Below are positions 7,876 to 16,566 of a DNA stretch of 64,000 nucleotides, in pieces. This DNA is from Aliivibrio wodanis (GTDB lineage: Bacteria > Pseudomonadota > Gammaproteobacteria > Enterobacterales > Vibrionaceae), in NCBI GenBank assembly GCA_000953695.1, contig LN554846.1:2294001-2358000 (forward strand), read 5' to 3'. Within the stretch, counting starts at the first letter, position 1; every line of letters begins with the position of its first letter. Under the pieces are notes generated by a model. The model was not told the origin of the DNA. It saw only the letters and a list, made by a program, of their open reading frames with translations, and ran no database searches. Made by a program: the position numbers and the translations under genes.

Positions 7876-8307
7876 TTAAAACAGCGTTGTTTTTCTTTGC
7901 GTTGATGGAACATCATAAACCTGACCTTGGTTTTTCATACGTTCCATCTTTTTCAAATCTAGTTTTAATTCAGTAACATAGCTATCACCAACAGGATAAG
8001 TTCGCACAACCTCAGCACCGCGGATAATACCATCAACCCCTGCACTTGTGCTTTCTTCGCCAAGTTGTTGATCGTTCATTTCAACTTTACCACTGATACG
8101 CATACCATATACTTGCTCAGCAAGCTCTCTATAAGCATCAACTTTCGAAGCTCGCATTGCTCGAATGCGCTTTTCATCAATATTCTTACCCGCTTGTTCA
8201 CTGATACTTGCATATCCTACAGCGGTTAGTTGATCACTTTCACGCATGGTACCAAGAGGCTGGCAGCCCACTAAAACAAGTAATGCCAATAAAAACCAGT
8301 GCTTCAT
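7876..8307 (-). CDS. flgP: Flagellar outer-membrane lipoprotein FlgP
   Basis: FlgP is an outer-membrane lipoprotein required for vibrio motility and associated with the basal body. The 143-residue product has a lipoprotein signal (MKHWFLLALLVLVGCQPLG, lipobox LVGC with Cys at residue 15) and an LPP20-like domain with MRASKVDAYRELAEQVYGMR around residue 49. It follows flgO by 12 bases, is divergent from flgT, and ends at a terminator, matching the V. cholerae flgO-flgP arrangement. It has no function outside motility that can be read from the sequence. Confidence 0.92.
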   Translation of the reverse strand: MKHWFLLALLVLVGCQPLGTMRESDQLTAVGYASISEQAGKNIDEKRIRAMRASKVDAYRELAEQVYGMRISGKVEMNDQQLGEESTSAGVDGIIRGAEVVRTYPVGDSYVTELKLDLKKMERMKNQGQVYDVPSTQRKTTLF

Positions 8308-8319
8308 TATTAATTTCTC

Positions 8320-8955
8320 CTATGGACGTAAGATAATTGTATTACGTTCTGCTTTTTTCACATCAGAGCGAATAAGAACACCATCTTCCATACGCATAGT
8401 ATTTAACGTATCTAAATCACGACCAATTCTATCTGCTGGTAGGAAACCTTGTGCCGATGCTACAACAACTCGTGTTTGCATACCAATAACTCGGGCGTTA
8501 ACTAACACACCACCGTCTTGACGAAGCATTGTCCCTGTTAATACGTAATCAACTTGCTGCTCTTGAACAAGCTCTTTCCAATCACGACTAAAAGCGAAAT
8601 CGCCTTGTTGAGTCACTCGGATATTTCCTGTTGTTTTATAATCAATAACTTTAAATCCACGACGTTGCAGCTGGAATATAAAGCCTTCCGTTACTGAGTT
8701 ACCTAACCAGTTAGTTTGATCCATTTGTTGTAAATCAACAAAAGAAGTAATAGCTATTGGTGAACGAGCTGACAACGTTGTATTCGAGGTTACCAATTGT
8801 TCTGTTAAGCTTTCAATAAAGTAATCCATTGTATGTCGTGGCGTATCTGACAACATGAATGGGCTACCATTATAAGGTTCTTTACCATTATAAATTGGTG
8901 AATATGCACACGCACTCACCATTACCGACAGTAAAATTACAACCAATACTCTCAT
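8320..8955 (-). CDS. flgO: Flagellar outer-membrane lipoprotein FlgO
   Basis: FlgO is an outer-membrane protein that contributes to flagellar stability in vibrios. The 211-residue product starts with a lipoprotein signal (MRVLVVILLSVMVSACAYSP, Cys at about residue 16) and continues into the FlgO domain, with SPIAITSFVDLQQMDQTNWLG near residue 65 (core ITSFVDL) and VDYVLTGTMLRQDGGVLVNARV near 140 (core VLTGTM). It is the first gene of flgOP, and a possible sigma-54 site lies about 130 bases upstream. Its divergent neighbour flgT encodes the H-ring protein. Confidence 0.92.
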   Translation of the reverse strand: MRVLVVILLSVMVSACAYSPIYNGKEPYNGSPFMLSDTPRHTMDYFIESLTEQLVTSNTTLSARSPIAITSFVDLQQMDQTNWLGNSVTEGFIFQLQRRGFKVIDYKTTGNIRVTQQGDFAFSRDWKELVQEQQVDYVLTGTMLRQDGGVLVNARVIGMQTRVVVASAQGFLPADRIGRDLDTLNTMRMEDGVLIRSDVKKAERNTIILRP

Positions 8956-9085
8956 TTTATTATCTCCAGATAATGTTCAATATACTTACTTCTGTAAGGC
9001 GTCAAATTTAAACTAGGAACAAAAATTGCAACAGCTCCAATAAACGCAATTTGTAAGTACTTTTATCAATCAATACATATTAGTA

Positions 9086-9101
9086 AGCAAATTTCATACC
9101 C
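9086..9101 (-). promoter_or_regulatory. Possible sigma-54 promoter of flgOP
   Basis: The minus strand reads GGGTATGAAATTTGCT, with GG and GC ten bases apart and a good TTTGCT -12 block, but a weaker -24 block than the flgB and flgF sites. It would give a leader of about 120 bases before flgO. The case rests on spacing and on flgOP being class III genes in V. cholerae. Confidence 0.5.
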
Positions 9102-9119
9102 ACTTGGCAGATAGCAGCG

Positions 9120-10256
9120 ATGAAAAAAATATTATTTTTAATTACTTCAATATTAACAATTACTTATACGCAAGTAGCAAATGCTGAATGGTTTGAAGTG
9201 ACCGGTTCAGCAAGCGTACTAACCAGTAAGAATGCGGCAAGAACTCATGCACTTGAGGACGCCGCCTATCAAGCTATGCTCTTTTCAGGGGCGGATATTA
9301 GCCGCCTTAAAGATCTCAAAGTCTTTTTAGAGAATGATGAAAAACGCTATCAATTCAGTGGTAGTGAAATTCGTAGTATTGAGGTAGTTAAAGAAAAGAA
9401 AAGAAACGGCAAACTATATATTACCGCTCGCATTGACATCTATCCTTCGGCAAACAGTTGCCATATAGGTCAATATAAGAAAACCTTTATGACCAGTGAA
9501 ATCAGTATAGATGCTCCTCAACAAGCAGTAATGGGAAAAGTTTACAAACTAGGCGAAGACCTAAGTACCGTTTTTTCACGTCAATTGGATAAAGAATCAC
9601 AAAGCTTTATCTCCGTAGGGAATACAAATGTTCGCCTTGATCAACGACAACCTGAAGTAGCTAAAATGATCGCAGAAGATCATGGAGCTCAATATATTTT
9701 CTCGGGCAACATCACTGATTTAAGCGCTACAATTGAAAAAAATCTTCTGAAAAAAGACACCATAAACCGTCAATTTGCCATTGAAGTTAGTGTGCTAGAT
9801 GGTAAAACAGGCCAGACTATTTATAACAATAATTATCGAGAAGTCGCACAATGGGATTTCCCTAAAACCAGTGAGGTTGATACTCAAAGTGCACGTTTTT
9901 GGACTTCTGCTTATGGTGAAATGGTACTTAGAATTAATAGAAACATGATGCTTGATCTTGAAAATCAATTTGCATGTAAAATGACGCTTCCGCAAGTTGT
10001 TAGTATCAGCAAGAACAATATAACCATGGATCTTGGCCGTATTCACGGAGTTCAAAAAGGCGATAAGTTAGAGTTATGGCATACTGGTTCATTTATCGAT
10101 CAAAATGGATTGCCACGAAATAAAGTAGCTAAAACAAAAATAACATTAACCGTTGATCGTGTTTATGAACAGAATTCTGAATTACTTATTAATCAACCAC
10201 AGCTTATTAATAGTATTCAGATTGGTGATGTAATGCATAAAACTATCATTCAATAA
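9120..10256 (+). CDS. flgT: Flagellar H-ring protein FlgT
   Basis: FlgT is a periplasmic protein of the H ring, which surrounds the LP ring and helps stator assembly in the sheathed sodium-driven flagellum of vibrios. The 378-residue product has a cleavable signal peptide (about 1-22, ending ANAEWFEV), an N-terminal domain beginning VTGSASVLTSKNAARTHALE (about 28-47), a middle domain, and a C-terminal domain with ITMDLGRIHGVQKGDKLELW near residue 302. Length and domain order match the family. It is transcribed away from flgOP and ends at its own hairpin. Confidence 0.93.
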   Translation: MKKILFLITSILTITYTQVANAEWFEVTGSASVLTSKNAARTHALEDAAYQAMLFSGADISRLKDLKVFLENDEKRYQFSGSEIRSIEVVKEKKRNGKLYITARIDIYPSANSCHIGQYKKTFMTSEISIDAPQQAVMGKVYKLGEDLSTVFSRQLDKESQSFISVGNTNVRLDQRQPEVAKMIAEDHGAQYIFSGNITDLSATIEKNLLKKDTINRQFAIEVSVLDGKTGQTIYNNNYREVAQWDFPKTSEVDTQSARFWTSAYGEMVLRINRNMMLDLENQFACKMTLPQVVSISKNNITMDLGRIHGVQKGDKLELWHTGSFIDQNGLPRNKVAKTKITLTVDRVYEQNSELLINQPQLINSIQIGDVMHKTIIQ

Positions 10257-10278
10257 ATTTAGATACAGATCATTAATT

Positions 10279-10320
10279 ATGAAGAGAAATTATTATTTTT
10301 AATAGTTTCTCTTCATTTTA
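10279..10320 (+). terminator. Terminator after flgT
   Basis: ATGAAGAGAAA (10279-10289) is exactly complementary to TTTCTCTTCAT (10306-10316), and the stem can extend inward through AT pairs. A short T stretch follows. It lies 23 bases after the flgT stop. Confidence 0.6.
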
Positions 10321-10401
10321 TGAAGCATCTCCTCGTTTTAATATCACTCTTAAGATACTCTTCTCTAAACATAATTAGAACATCATCCCAATTGAGCCGT
10401 C

Positions 10402-12342
10402 ATGCTAGGACAATTTCGTTTCGTTATTAGTAGTATTTTACTATTAATAAGCTTTTCTTCATCTGCCAATTCAATTATGGCACTGGAATCATGGCAAAAA
10501 CAATATCACCAATATCGTATAGAAAACCCAGATAAAGCTTTATCGATGCTTTATGACGTCTATTCTTCGCTAGAACCTTCCACCGAACGCATCTATACCG
10601 CAACTCGAATTCATGGCTTTGTGACTCGTCGTGGTGATGACTACCATCATAGAACAACCGCTTCTAGTTCTAATATTTATAGTAGTATTGAATACTTTAT
10701 TCTTCTATCAATGGATTTAGAAGATAAAGGGGACTACAAAAAATCCCTGCATTATATTAAAATTGCTCAACAACAAGTCAAACTACTTAATGATGTAGAT
10801 TTAAACAGTTTAGTTTCTATTAAACAGTGCAGAGCTAAATTAGCCTTAGGTGACTACTATATGGCTGAATTTTACTGTCAATCAGCACTAAAACAATTAG
10901 AGAAAAATCCTGGCCATTATATTGATATAAAATGGGCCTATCGCTTATTGGCTTTAAGCTATCAAGGTGTGACCGACTATAACGCAGCTTTAATTGCAAA
11001 TGAGAAGGCTCTTGCATTAACTAAACCCTATGAAATTAAAGATACCATTTATAATAATATCAGTATATTACTACTAAAAATGGGGAAAATACTTTCTGCA
11101 AAAGAGTATGCTACAAAAGCACTAGAAATACGTATAGAAAGAGGGATCACTCAAAAAATAGCACAATCACATCTTACGCTTGCTGAAATTAATTTAGCAC
11201 AATCAAATTATGAACAAGCTAAATTCTCGGCAAGTCTCGCTATTGACGCATTAAAAGAAAGCTCAAATTCAAATACATTAAGTCTCGCCTATCTTGTATT
11301 AGGTTCGGTACTAAATGCGCAAGGCTATTATGATGAAGGCATAGAGTACCTACTACTTGCTCTTAAACAGTATGACTTAAAATCAAACTCAGGTTCTATA
11401 ATTAAAATATACCAAGCTCTCAGCGAAGTTTATCTAGAATATGGAAATATAAATAAAGCATTAAGCTATATTACAATCGCAAAAAATAAATCCATCCAGT
11501 CACAAAATCAAAAAGCACTCTCTATATCTTATTTAATCGAATCTGAAATACAGGAATATACTGGTAACTATGAAACTGCATTAGTTTCTCGAAAATCTTA
11601 TGAAGAGATTGTTAATAAAATACAATCTGTCGACAATAAAAAAGCATATATTGCTTTAGAGTTACGGAAAACACTGATTGAAGAAGAAAGAAGCGAACTT
11701 AATGATCTACAGACAAGGCAGAGACAGCATCTTGAAGTGAGTATAGAAAAGAAATATCGCCTATTCTTTCAAGTTGTTATTACATTATTAATTATTACTA
11801 TCTATTTTATTTTACGTTCAAGAAGTCGACTCCGAACTTTAGCCCATAAAGATGTGTTAACCTCAGCGAACAATCGGCATTCTATTTTTGAAATTATAAA
11901 CAAGAGGTTCACCTATTTTAGCGGTAAAAATGCACTAGTTATGTTAGATGTCGATAACTTTAAGCAGTTGAATGATCAATACGGCCATCCAAATGGTGAT
12001 TTAGGGTTAAAGCACATTTATCAAACTCTCCAAAATTCGATGCCATTCCCCCATGAAATAGGAAGGATTGGTGGTGAAGAATTTTTGATTCTACTCAACA
12101 ATGAAACAAAAGAAGCATGTTTAGAGATGATTGAATCTGCTCGTTCTAGTTTAGAAAAAACCACCTTTAGTACTCTAGATGGAAAAGAGTTATCAATTAC
12201 CGCAAGTTTTTCATGGGCCTACCTTGAGGAAGAAATGAAAGATATCGAGCAAATATACTTCATTTTAGATGAAGGACTTTACCAAGCTAAACAAAATGGC
12301 AAAAACTGTATCGTAAATGCGTTAGAGGATGAGATAACTTAA
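10402..12342 (+). CDS. TPR-containing membrane diguanylate cyclase (GGDEF)
   Basis: This 646-residue protein should make cyclic di-GMP from two GTP. It has a signal-like N-terminus (ending SANSIMAL, about residue 25), a long sensory region of tetratricopeptide-like helical repeats (about 60-400; for example NKALSYITIAKNKSIQSQNQ), a short coiled coil, one membrane segment (about 450-470, VVITLLIITIYFIL), and a C-terminal GGDEF domain. The catalytic loop is RIGGEEF, an active-type GGEEF, and DVDNFKQLNDQYGH supplies the metal-binding Asp. The RxxD inhibitory site upstream of the loop is absent (PFPH instead), so product inhibition may be lost. The sensor is thus periplasmic and the cyclase cytoplasmic. 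It sits directly after flgT but 145 bases and a terminator away; a motility role is only suggested by position. Confidence 0.9.
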   Translation: MLGQFRFVISSILLLISFSSSANSIMALESWQKQYHQYRIENPDKALSMLYDVYSSLEPSTERIYTATRIHGFVTRRGDDYHHRTTASSSNIYSSIEYFILLSMDLEDKGDYKKSLHYIKIAQQQVKLLNDVDLNSLVSIKQCRAKLALGDYYMAEFYCQSALKQLEKNPGHYIDIKWAYRLLALSYQGVTDYNAALIANEKALALTKPYEIKDTIYNNISILLLKMGKILSAKEYATKALEIRIERGITQKIAQSHLTLAEINLAQSNYEQAKFSASLAIDALKESSNSNTLSLAYLVLGSVLNAQGYYDEGIEYLLLALKQYDLKSNSGSIIKIYQALSEVYLEYGNINKALSYITIAKNKSIQSQNQKALSISYLIESEIQEYTGNYETALVSRKSYEEIVNKIQSVDNKKAYIALELRKTLIEEERSELNDLQTRQRQHLEVSIEKKYRLFFQVVITLLIITIYFILRSRSRLRTLAHKDVLTSANNRHSIFEIINKRFTYFSGKNALVMLDVDNFKQLNDQYGHPNGDLGLKHIYQTLQNSMPFPHEIGRIGGEEFLILLNNETKEACLEMIESARSSLEKTTFSTLDGKELSITASFSWAYLEEEMKDIEQIYFILDEGLYQAKQNGKNCIVNALEDEIT

Positions 12343-12363
12343 TTGCAGTAAAAGATAAGCAAA

Positions 12364-12398
12364 AAAAACCGCTGAATACTTAAGTATTCAACGGTTTT
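12364..12398. terminator. Bidirectional terminator between the GGDEF gene and gltX
   Basis: The perfect palindrome TGAATACTTAAGTATTCA (12373-12390) is flanked by complementary AAAACCG and CGGTTTT, giving A and T runs on the two sides. It serves the converging genes on either side. Confidence 0.8.
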
Positions 12399-12418
12399 AT
12401 GCAATTTACTTCTCAATA

Positions 12419-13846
12419 TTATTGAGCGTTAGCTTCACGTTCAGCAATAAATGCTAATGCCATCTTGATACGAGCAGCAACGCGCTCTTTACCAATTAAT
12501 TGCATTACCGCGTCAACAGATGGAGATTGGCCACCACCGGTTACAGCTACACGTAATGGCATACCGATTTTACCCATGCCAATTTCAAGATCTGCACATA
12601 CTTCAGCAATCACGTTGTGCAGATTTTCAGTTGTCCACTCTTCAAGAGCTTCAACTTTAGCAAGAGCAAGCTCTAATGGCCCTTTAGCAACACCACGTAG
12701 GTGTTTCTTCGCAGCACCGGCTTCGAATTCTTCAAAATCTTGGTAGAAGTAGCGAGATTGCTCAGCTAATTCAATCAGCGTATTACAACGCTCACCAACC
12801 AATGCAATCACTTCTGCAATTGCTGGACCATTTTCAAGAGAGATCTCTTTTTGATCTAAATGCCATTGTAGGTATTTTGCAACATACTCAGGCTCAGATG
12901 TTTTAATGTAGTGGTTGTTTAGCCATAGAAGCTTATCAGTGTTGAAAGCAGATGCTGATTTACTTACTGCATTTAAGCTGAATAAGTTAATCATCTCTTC
13001 TTGAGAGAAGATCTCCTGATCACCATTAGACCAACCTAGACGTACTAAATAATTATTTAGTGCATTTGGTAGGTAACCTTCATCACGGTATTGCATAACT
13101 GATACTGCGCCATGACGCTTAGACAGTTTTGCACCATCATCACCTAAGATCATTGCACAGTGTGCAAACATTGGTACTGGAGCACCTAATGCTTCATAGA
13201 TGTTAATTTGACGAGGTGTGTTATTGATATGGTCTTCACCACGGATAACTTGAGTAATACCCATATCCCAGTCATCAACCACAACTACGAAGTTGTATGT
13301 TGGCGCGCCATCAGTACGACGGATGATCAAGTCATCTAATTGGCTGTTTGAGATCTCGATACGACCACGGATTTGGTCATCAAATACTACCGAACCTTCT
13401 TTAGGGTTACGGAAACGAATCACAGACGCATCGCCCTCTTTTGCAGCAGCGTTAGCAGCTACAATTTTAGGATGATTTGCATCGTAGCGAGCCATCTCTT
13501 TATTTTCTTCTTGTTCTGCACGAATTTCATCAAGCAGATCTTTTGATGCATAACATTTGTATGCTTTATCTTCTGCAAGCAGTTGCTCTACAACTTCGTT
13601 GTAACGGTCAAAACGCTTAGATTGGTAATAAGGACCTTCATCCCATTCCATACCCATCCATTGCATACCTTCTAGGATCGCATCAACCGCTTCCTGAGAG
13701 TTACGCTCAAGGTCAGTATCTTCGATACGAAGAACAAATTCGCCGCCTTGGTTTTTAGCAAAAAGCCATGAGTAAAGTGCAGTACGTGCACCACCAACGT
13801 GAAGGTAGCCTGTTGGGCTTGGAGCAAAACGAGTTTTAACCGTCAT
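12419..13846 (-). CDS. gltX: Glutamyl-tRNA synthetase
   Basis: GltX charges tRNA-Glu with glutamate. The 475-residue protein is a class I synthetase: the HIGH-type motif is in [20 protein letters not shown] (about residues 7-26), and the KMSKS-type motif is KLSKRHG (about residue 239-245). The anticodon-binding region follows to the C-terminus. Length is normal. An AAGG ribosome site precedes the ATG. Many vibrios carry tRNA genes near gltX; none was found beside this copy. Confidence 0.97.
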   Translation of the reverse strand: MTVKTRFAPSPTGYLHVGGARTALYSWLFAKNQGGEFVLRIEDTDLERNSQEAVDAILEGMQWMGMEWDEGPYYQSKRFDRYNEVVEQLLAEDKAYKCYASKDLLDEIRAEQEENKEMARYDANHPKIVAANAAAKEGDASVIRFRNPKEGSVVFDDQIRGRIEISNSQLDDLIIRRTDGAPTYNFVVVVDDWDMGITQVIRGEDHINNTPRQINIYEALGAPVPMFAHCAMILGDDGAKLSKRHGAVSVMQYRDEGYLPNALNNYLVRLGWSNGDQEIFSQEEMINLFSLNAVSKSASAFNTDKLLWLNNHYIKTSEPEYVAKYLQWHLDQKEISLENGPAIAEVIALVGERCNTLIELAEQSRYFYQDFEEFEAGAAKKHLRGVAKGPLELALAKVEALEEWTTENLHNVIAEVCADLEIGMGKIGMPLRVAVTGGGQSPSVDAVMQLIGKERVAARIKMALAFIAEREANAQ

Positions 13847-13942
13847 TGTTATTACCTTTTTGAAGAGGTTGCGCTGAATCTGTCAGCACCACATAATTTG
13901 TGCGCTATTTTAGCACCATAAGGTAAATCTACAATGATTGAG

Positions 13943-14542
13943 TTACTTTAAGTTTCGCATTGCCCACTGCATGAAAGCTTGTTGCTGCTCTGCTGTTAAC
14001 TGCAAAAATGTATTTTGAAGCTCTGTGGTATTAGATTGAGAAATCTCTTTACCTTTATTGGTATGAGAAATATTACCTTGTTGAACATTATAATCAGCAA
14101 CTTCTCTTTCGTAGTCGCGGAATCCTTGCAGCCCCCCTTTATTCAGTTGCACCCATTGATATTGTTGATCTCTATTATCTTTATTTTTAAAAGTAAATTG
14201 AGGATTATCTTCAAACTTTTTAGCCTCATCCATCGTTCGAAATTTATTATACTGGATAGATAAAACAGCATCATTTTCAACTGTAAATGACATTAGTACA
14301 GGTTGAGAATCAAATTTTCGACGTTTTCCATTTTCAAATACAATTTGTCCAACAGTAATCGCTAATTGATTTCTTCCTTCTATCAAGTTCAAACTATTTT
14401 TAGCATGATAGTCAGAGCTCAATACTCTTTTACCATTAAGTACTTGGGGTACTATTTCTGGTTGAAGTGTAAGTGTAGGGCTCGCAAACCCATAAGAAGA
14501 AAACATTGCAAATGCAACAAACAAGCCTTTTTTCAAAAACAT
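13943..14542 (-). CDS. DUF2057 / UPF0319 (YccT-like) secreted protein
   Basis: This 199-residue protein belongs by its pattern to the DUF2057 (UPF0319) family, which has no established biochemical role. It has a signal peptide (about 1-20, ending YGFASPTL), followed by the family features LNGKRVLSSDYHAKNSLNL (about 36-54) and GRNQLAITVGQIVFENGKR (about 56-74), and a Gln-rich C-terminus (LTAEQQQAFMQWAMRNLK). A good AAGGTGA ribosome site supports the start. It lies upstream of gltX in the same direction with a 96-base gap and no visible terminator, so gltX could receive read-through. Confidence 0.8.
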   Translation of the reverse strand: MFLKKGLFVAFAMFSSYGFASPTLTLQPEIVPQVLNGKRVLSSDYHAKNSLNLIEGRNQLAITVGQIVFENGKRRKFDSQPVLMSFTVENDAVLSIQYNKFRTMDEAKKFEDNPQFTFKNKDNRDQQYQWVQLNKGGLQGFRDYEREVADYNVQQGNISHTNKGKEISQSNTTELQNTFLQLTAEQQQAFMQWAMRNLK

Positions 14543-14603
14543 AATCTCACCTTATATTTTAAATATGATCATTTTTACGGGGTAAATATATCAATTTTAA
14601 AAC

Positions 14604-14632
14604 GGAAAAAGGGCATGTCTACACACGCCCTT
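14604..14632 (-). terminator. Terminator after the porin gene
   Basis: AAGGGCATGT (14609-14618) pairs with ACACGCCCTT (14623-14632) with one mismatch and a four-base loop, followed on the minus strand by T residues. It lies 26 bases after the porin stop. Confidence 0.75.
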
Positions 14633-14658
14633 AAGTTAAATCAATCTTTACTCAACTA

Positions 14659-15774
14659 CTAGAAATAGTATTCTACACCAACAGAAAATTCATCATAATC
14701 TGCAGATTTCCAACGAGCACCAGAGTTATCAATTGCTGCAGCACCATCTCCAAAATCAAGAGTACGAGCACGAGCATAAAGTACTGCTGATGGGTCTACA
14801 AAGTACATAATTTGAGCTGAAATTACACTGTCATCAGTATCATTTATCGTTTTTCCATCACGCTCTAACTCAAAGTTAGCAGCATAACCTAACTTATATT
14901 GCCAATCACCTTTGGTATACATAACACCTGTCGATACAGCATTTTGAGACTCATCAACCCCAGTTGCTGAGGTTGCTTCCATCATCTTATATTGAGCAAA
15001 GAAAGAAATACCATTTTCAAACCAACCTTGTAGACCAATTAAATAAGTGTCATTGTCCCACGTGGTTGTTTCAGCTTGAATATTACGGTTACCTTCATAA
15101 GCTGCATCAAACTGGATTGGCCCTAATTTATAATGACCTGCAACGCCTGCCCAGTAATCATCGCCTTCACCAAGGCCTGCTTTATCACCAGCACCAGCTG
15201 CTACATCAAAAGAAAGTGCCTCTGAATATGTTGGTGTATCCCAACGGATTGTATTTGATTGGCGATCTTGATATTTCGCACCACCAATGGCACCACCCCA
15301 GTCATAAACATCGCCTAAACCAGGGTTAGATGCAGGCCAATCAACCAATTCATACATAGGAGTTAATACACGACCAACTCGAATTTGGCCTAGTGAGTCA
15401 CTTTCAAAACCGACAAACGTATCACGCTCACCTAAACCTGCGCCTTCACCACCAAAACTTGGGTCAACATATCCACCTTCAATCTGCCAAATGAATGTTG
15501 GACCAAAATTAGCAAATTGCTTTTTACCACGGAAACCAATACGAGACTCATTATTAAATTGCATTCCACCTAATTTATCATCGGTAGCATTAACACCTGA
15601 ATCATAGGCACGATAAGCTGCTTGCATTGCGATAATACCGTACACTTCATAACTTGCGCTTTCTTTCAAATTATCCGCATTCGCGCCATCAGCATCTGCA
15701 GCGATTACAGGAGTTGCACCAAGTAGAAGTGCAGAAACAGCCGCACCTAAAAGTGTTTTCTTAAACATAGTCAT
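14659..15774 (-). CDS. General outer-membrane porin (Gram-negative porin family)
   Basis: This 371-residue protein is a 16-strand type general porin that lets small hydrophilic solutes cross the outer membrane. It has a signal peptide (cleavage after about TPVIA), an early strand SYEVYGIIAMQAAYRAYDSG, the porin signature region with RIGFRGKKQFANFGPTFIWQ (about 79-98) and VGRVLTPMYELVDW (about 136-150), and the terminal beta-strand EFSVGVEYYF ending in Phe as required for BAM recognition. It resembles OmpU-type vibrio porins but the exact ortholog is uncertain. ATG codons at 15774 and 15768 are both possible; the Shine-Dalgarno spacing slightly favours the second. The leader shares an element with the chitoporin leader. 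Confidence 0.88.
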   Translation of the reverse strand: MTMFKKTLLGAAVSALLLGATPVIAADADGANADNLKESASYEVYGIIAMQAAYRAYDSGVNATDDKLGGMQFNNESRIGFRGKKQFANFGPTFIWQIEGGYVDPSFGGEGAGLGERDTFVGFESDSLGQIRVGRVLTPMYELVDWPASNPGLGDVYDWGGAIGGAKYQDRQSNTIRWDTPTYSEALSFDVAAGAGDKAGLGEGDDYWAGVAGHYKLGPIQFDAAYEGNRNIQAETTTWDNDTYLIGLQGWFENGISFFAQYKMMEATSATGVDESQNAVSTGVMYTKGDWQYKLGYAANFELERDGKTINDTDDSVISAQIMYFVDPSAVLYARARTLDFGDGAAAIDNSGARWKSADYDEFSVGVEYYF

Positions 15775-15811
15775 AATTCCTTCATTTAACTTATTAAGTC
15801 ATACACAATCA

Positions 15812-15837
15812 TTTAAGTGGTCGCCGAAATGAACTGT
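15812..15837 (-). promoter_or_regulatory. Leader element shared with chiP (porin copy)
   Basis: On the plus strand this reads TTTAAGTGGTCGCCGAAA followed by TGAACTGT. The chitoporin leader has TTTAAGTTGGCCGCCGAAA then ACTGT at nearly the same distance from its start codon (here 38-63 bases upstream). Possible roles are a small-RNA target, an activator site or a promoter segment; the sequence alone does not decide. Confidence 0.55.
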
Positions 15838-15908
15838 GCATTAGATTTGTTGTCTGGAGCGGACTATGACAAACTTTTTTTCTAATAAAAATATAGTCAT
15901 ATTTATTG

Positions 15909-15924
15909 AGTGATCTTGTTCAAA
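15909..15924 (-). promoter_or_regulatory. CRP-like site upstream of the porin
   Basis: AGTGA-N6-TCAAA matches the CRP consensus TGTGA-N6-TCACA at four of five bases in each arm. The chitoporin upstream region has the same two arms with a different spacer. It is about 135 bases before the porin start. Other than these sites, the 356-base gap 15775-16130 holds no gene that I can see. Confidence 0.5.
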
Positions 15925-16100
15925 AACAGAAAAAGACAAAAGAAATAAAACCTTAATATTCAACAGCTTAAAATATATATGAAAAAATAAAAATTAAGCT
16001 TTTTGAGATCCAACCTACAAAAAACCTAAGTATTGACCATAGTTATAGAACAAAGATCACCCTAAAATTAGAATTAATTAGAGCCTTTTATTTTAAAATA

Positions 16101-16132
16101 AAAAAAAGTGCGAACTAAGTCGCACTTTTTTT
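16101..16132 (-). terminator. Terminator of the DUF2799-like lipoprotein gene
   Basis: A 13-bp perfect stem (16101-16113 with 16120-16132) with A and T runs on its flanks. It overlaps the stop codon of the lipoprotein gene by two bases, so the hairpin begins at the end of translation. Confidence 0.85.
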
Positions 16133-16487
16133 ACTTTATCGTAATATCCCAAGCAAGAAAAGCTTGCCAACCTCTTTCCCATTCAGCTTTGATCATTACT
16201 ATTTCTTTTTGTGAATCACACTGACCAACATAACGAACACCACTAATGCCCTTATTAAATGCTTGAAAAGGATCACAATAGTCGTTAATTCCTTTTTTAT
16301 AACCTTCAGAGTAAGCAGCTTGATTAAATGGTATTTTTTCTTTCATTTTTTCAAGACTATCAGTTTCTATATTGTAACCTCGACTACCAAAGCGCTCACC
16401 TTGCCCAAACCAATATTCTTCTGCTGTTTTAGGTGATGACGAACAAGCACTCAATAATAAAGGTAATAGCAAAAATATTTTCTTCAT
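16131..16487 (-). CDS. DUF2799-like lipoprotein downstream of chitoporin
   Basis: A 118-residue predicted outer-membrane or periplasmic lipoprotein of unknown function. The signal MKKIFLLLPLLLSACSSSP ends with lipobox LSAC (Cys at residue 15). The rest has YSEGYKKGINDYCDPFQAFN (about 59-78) and GVRYVGQC (about 83-90), the Cys- and Gly-spaced pattern of DUF2799. In enterobacteria a small lipoprotein gene, chiQ, follows chitoporin; this gene occupies the same position but I cannot show that it is the same family. A strong terminator lies between it and chiP, so it needs read-through or its own promoter. Confidence 0.75.
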   Translation of the reverse strand: MKKIFLLLPLLLSACSSSPKTAEEYWFGQGERFGSRGYNIETDSLEKMKEKIPFNQAAYSEGYKKGINDYCDPFQAFNKGISGVRYVGQCDSQKEIVMIKAEWERGWQAFLAWDITIK

Positions 16488-16504
16488 TTGTCACCCTCTA
16501 TTTT

Positions 16505-16539
16505 ATTTTAAAAAAAAAGCTGAGCACTAGGCTCAGCTT
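16505..16539 (-). terminator. Terminator after chiP
   Basis: AAGCTGAGC (16517-16525) pairs perfectly with GCTCAGCTT (16531-16539) around a five-base loop, and the minus strand continues with about eleven T and A residues starting with eight T. It lies between chiP and the lipoprotein gene. Confidence 0.85.
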
Positions 16540-16566
16540 AATTAACAACAATCACTTAAATCTTAT

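Noticed and set aside
13847-13942. tRNA genes next to gltX, as often found in vibrios
   Set aside because: No cloverleaf or CCA-ended candidate could be seen in this gap or elsewhere in the window.
14964-15329. 121-aa plus-strand ORF opposite the porin gene
   Set aside because: His-, Leu- and Gln-rich composition and full overlap with the conserved porin identify it as an antisense shadow.
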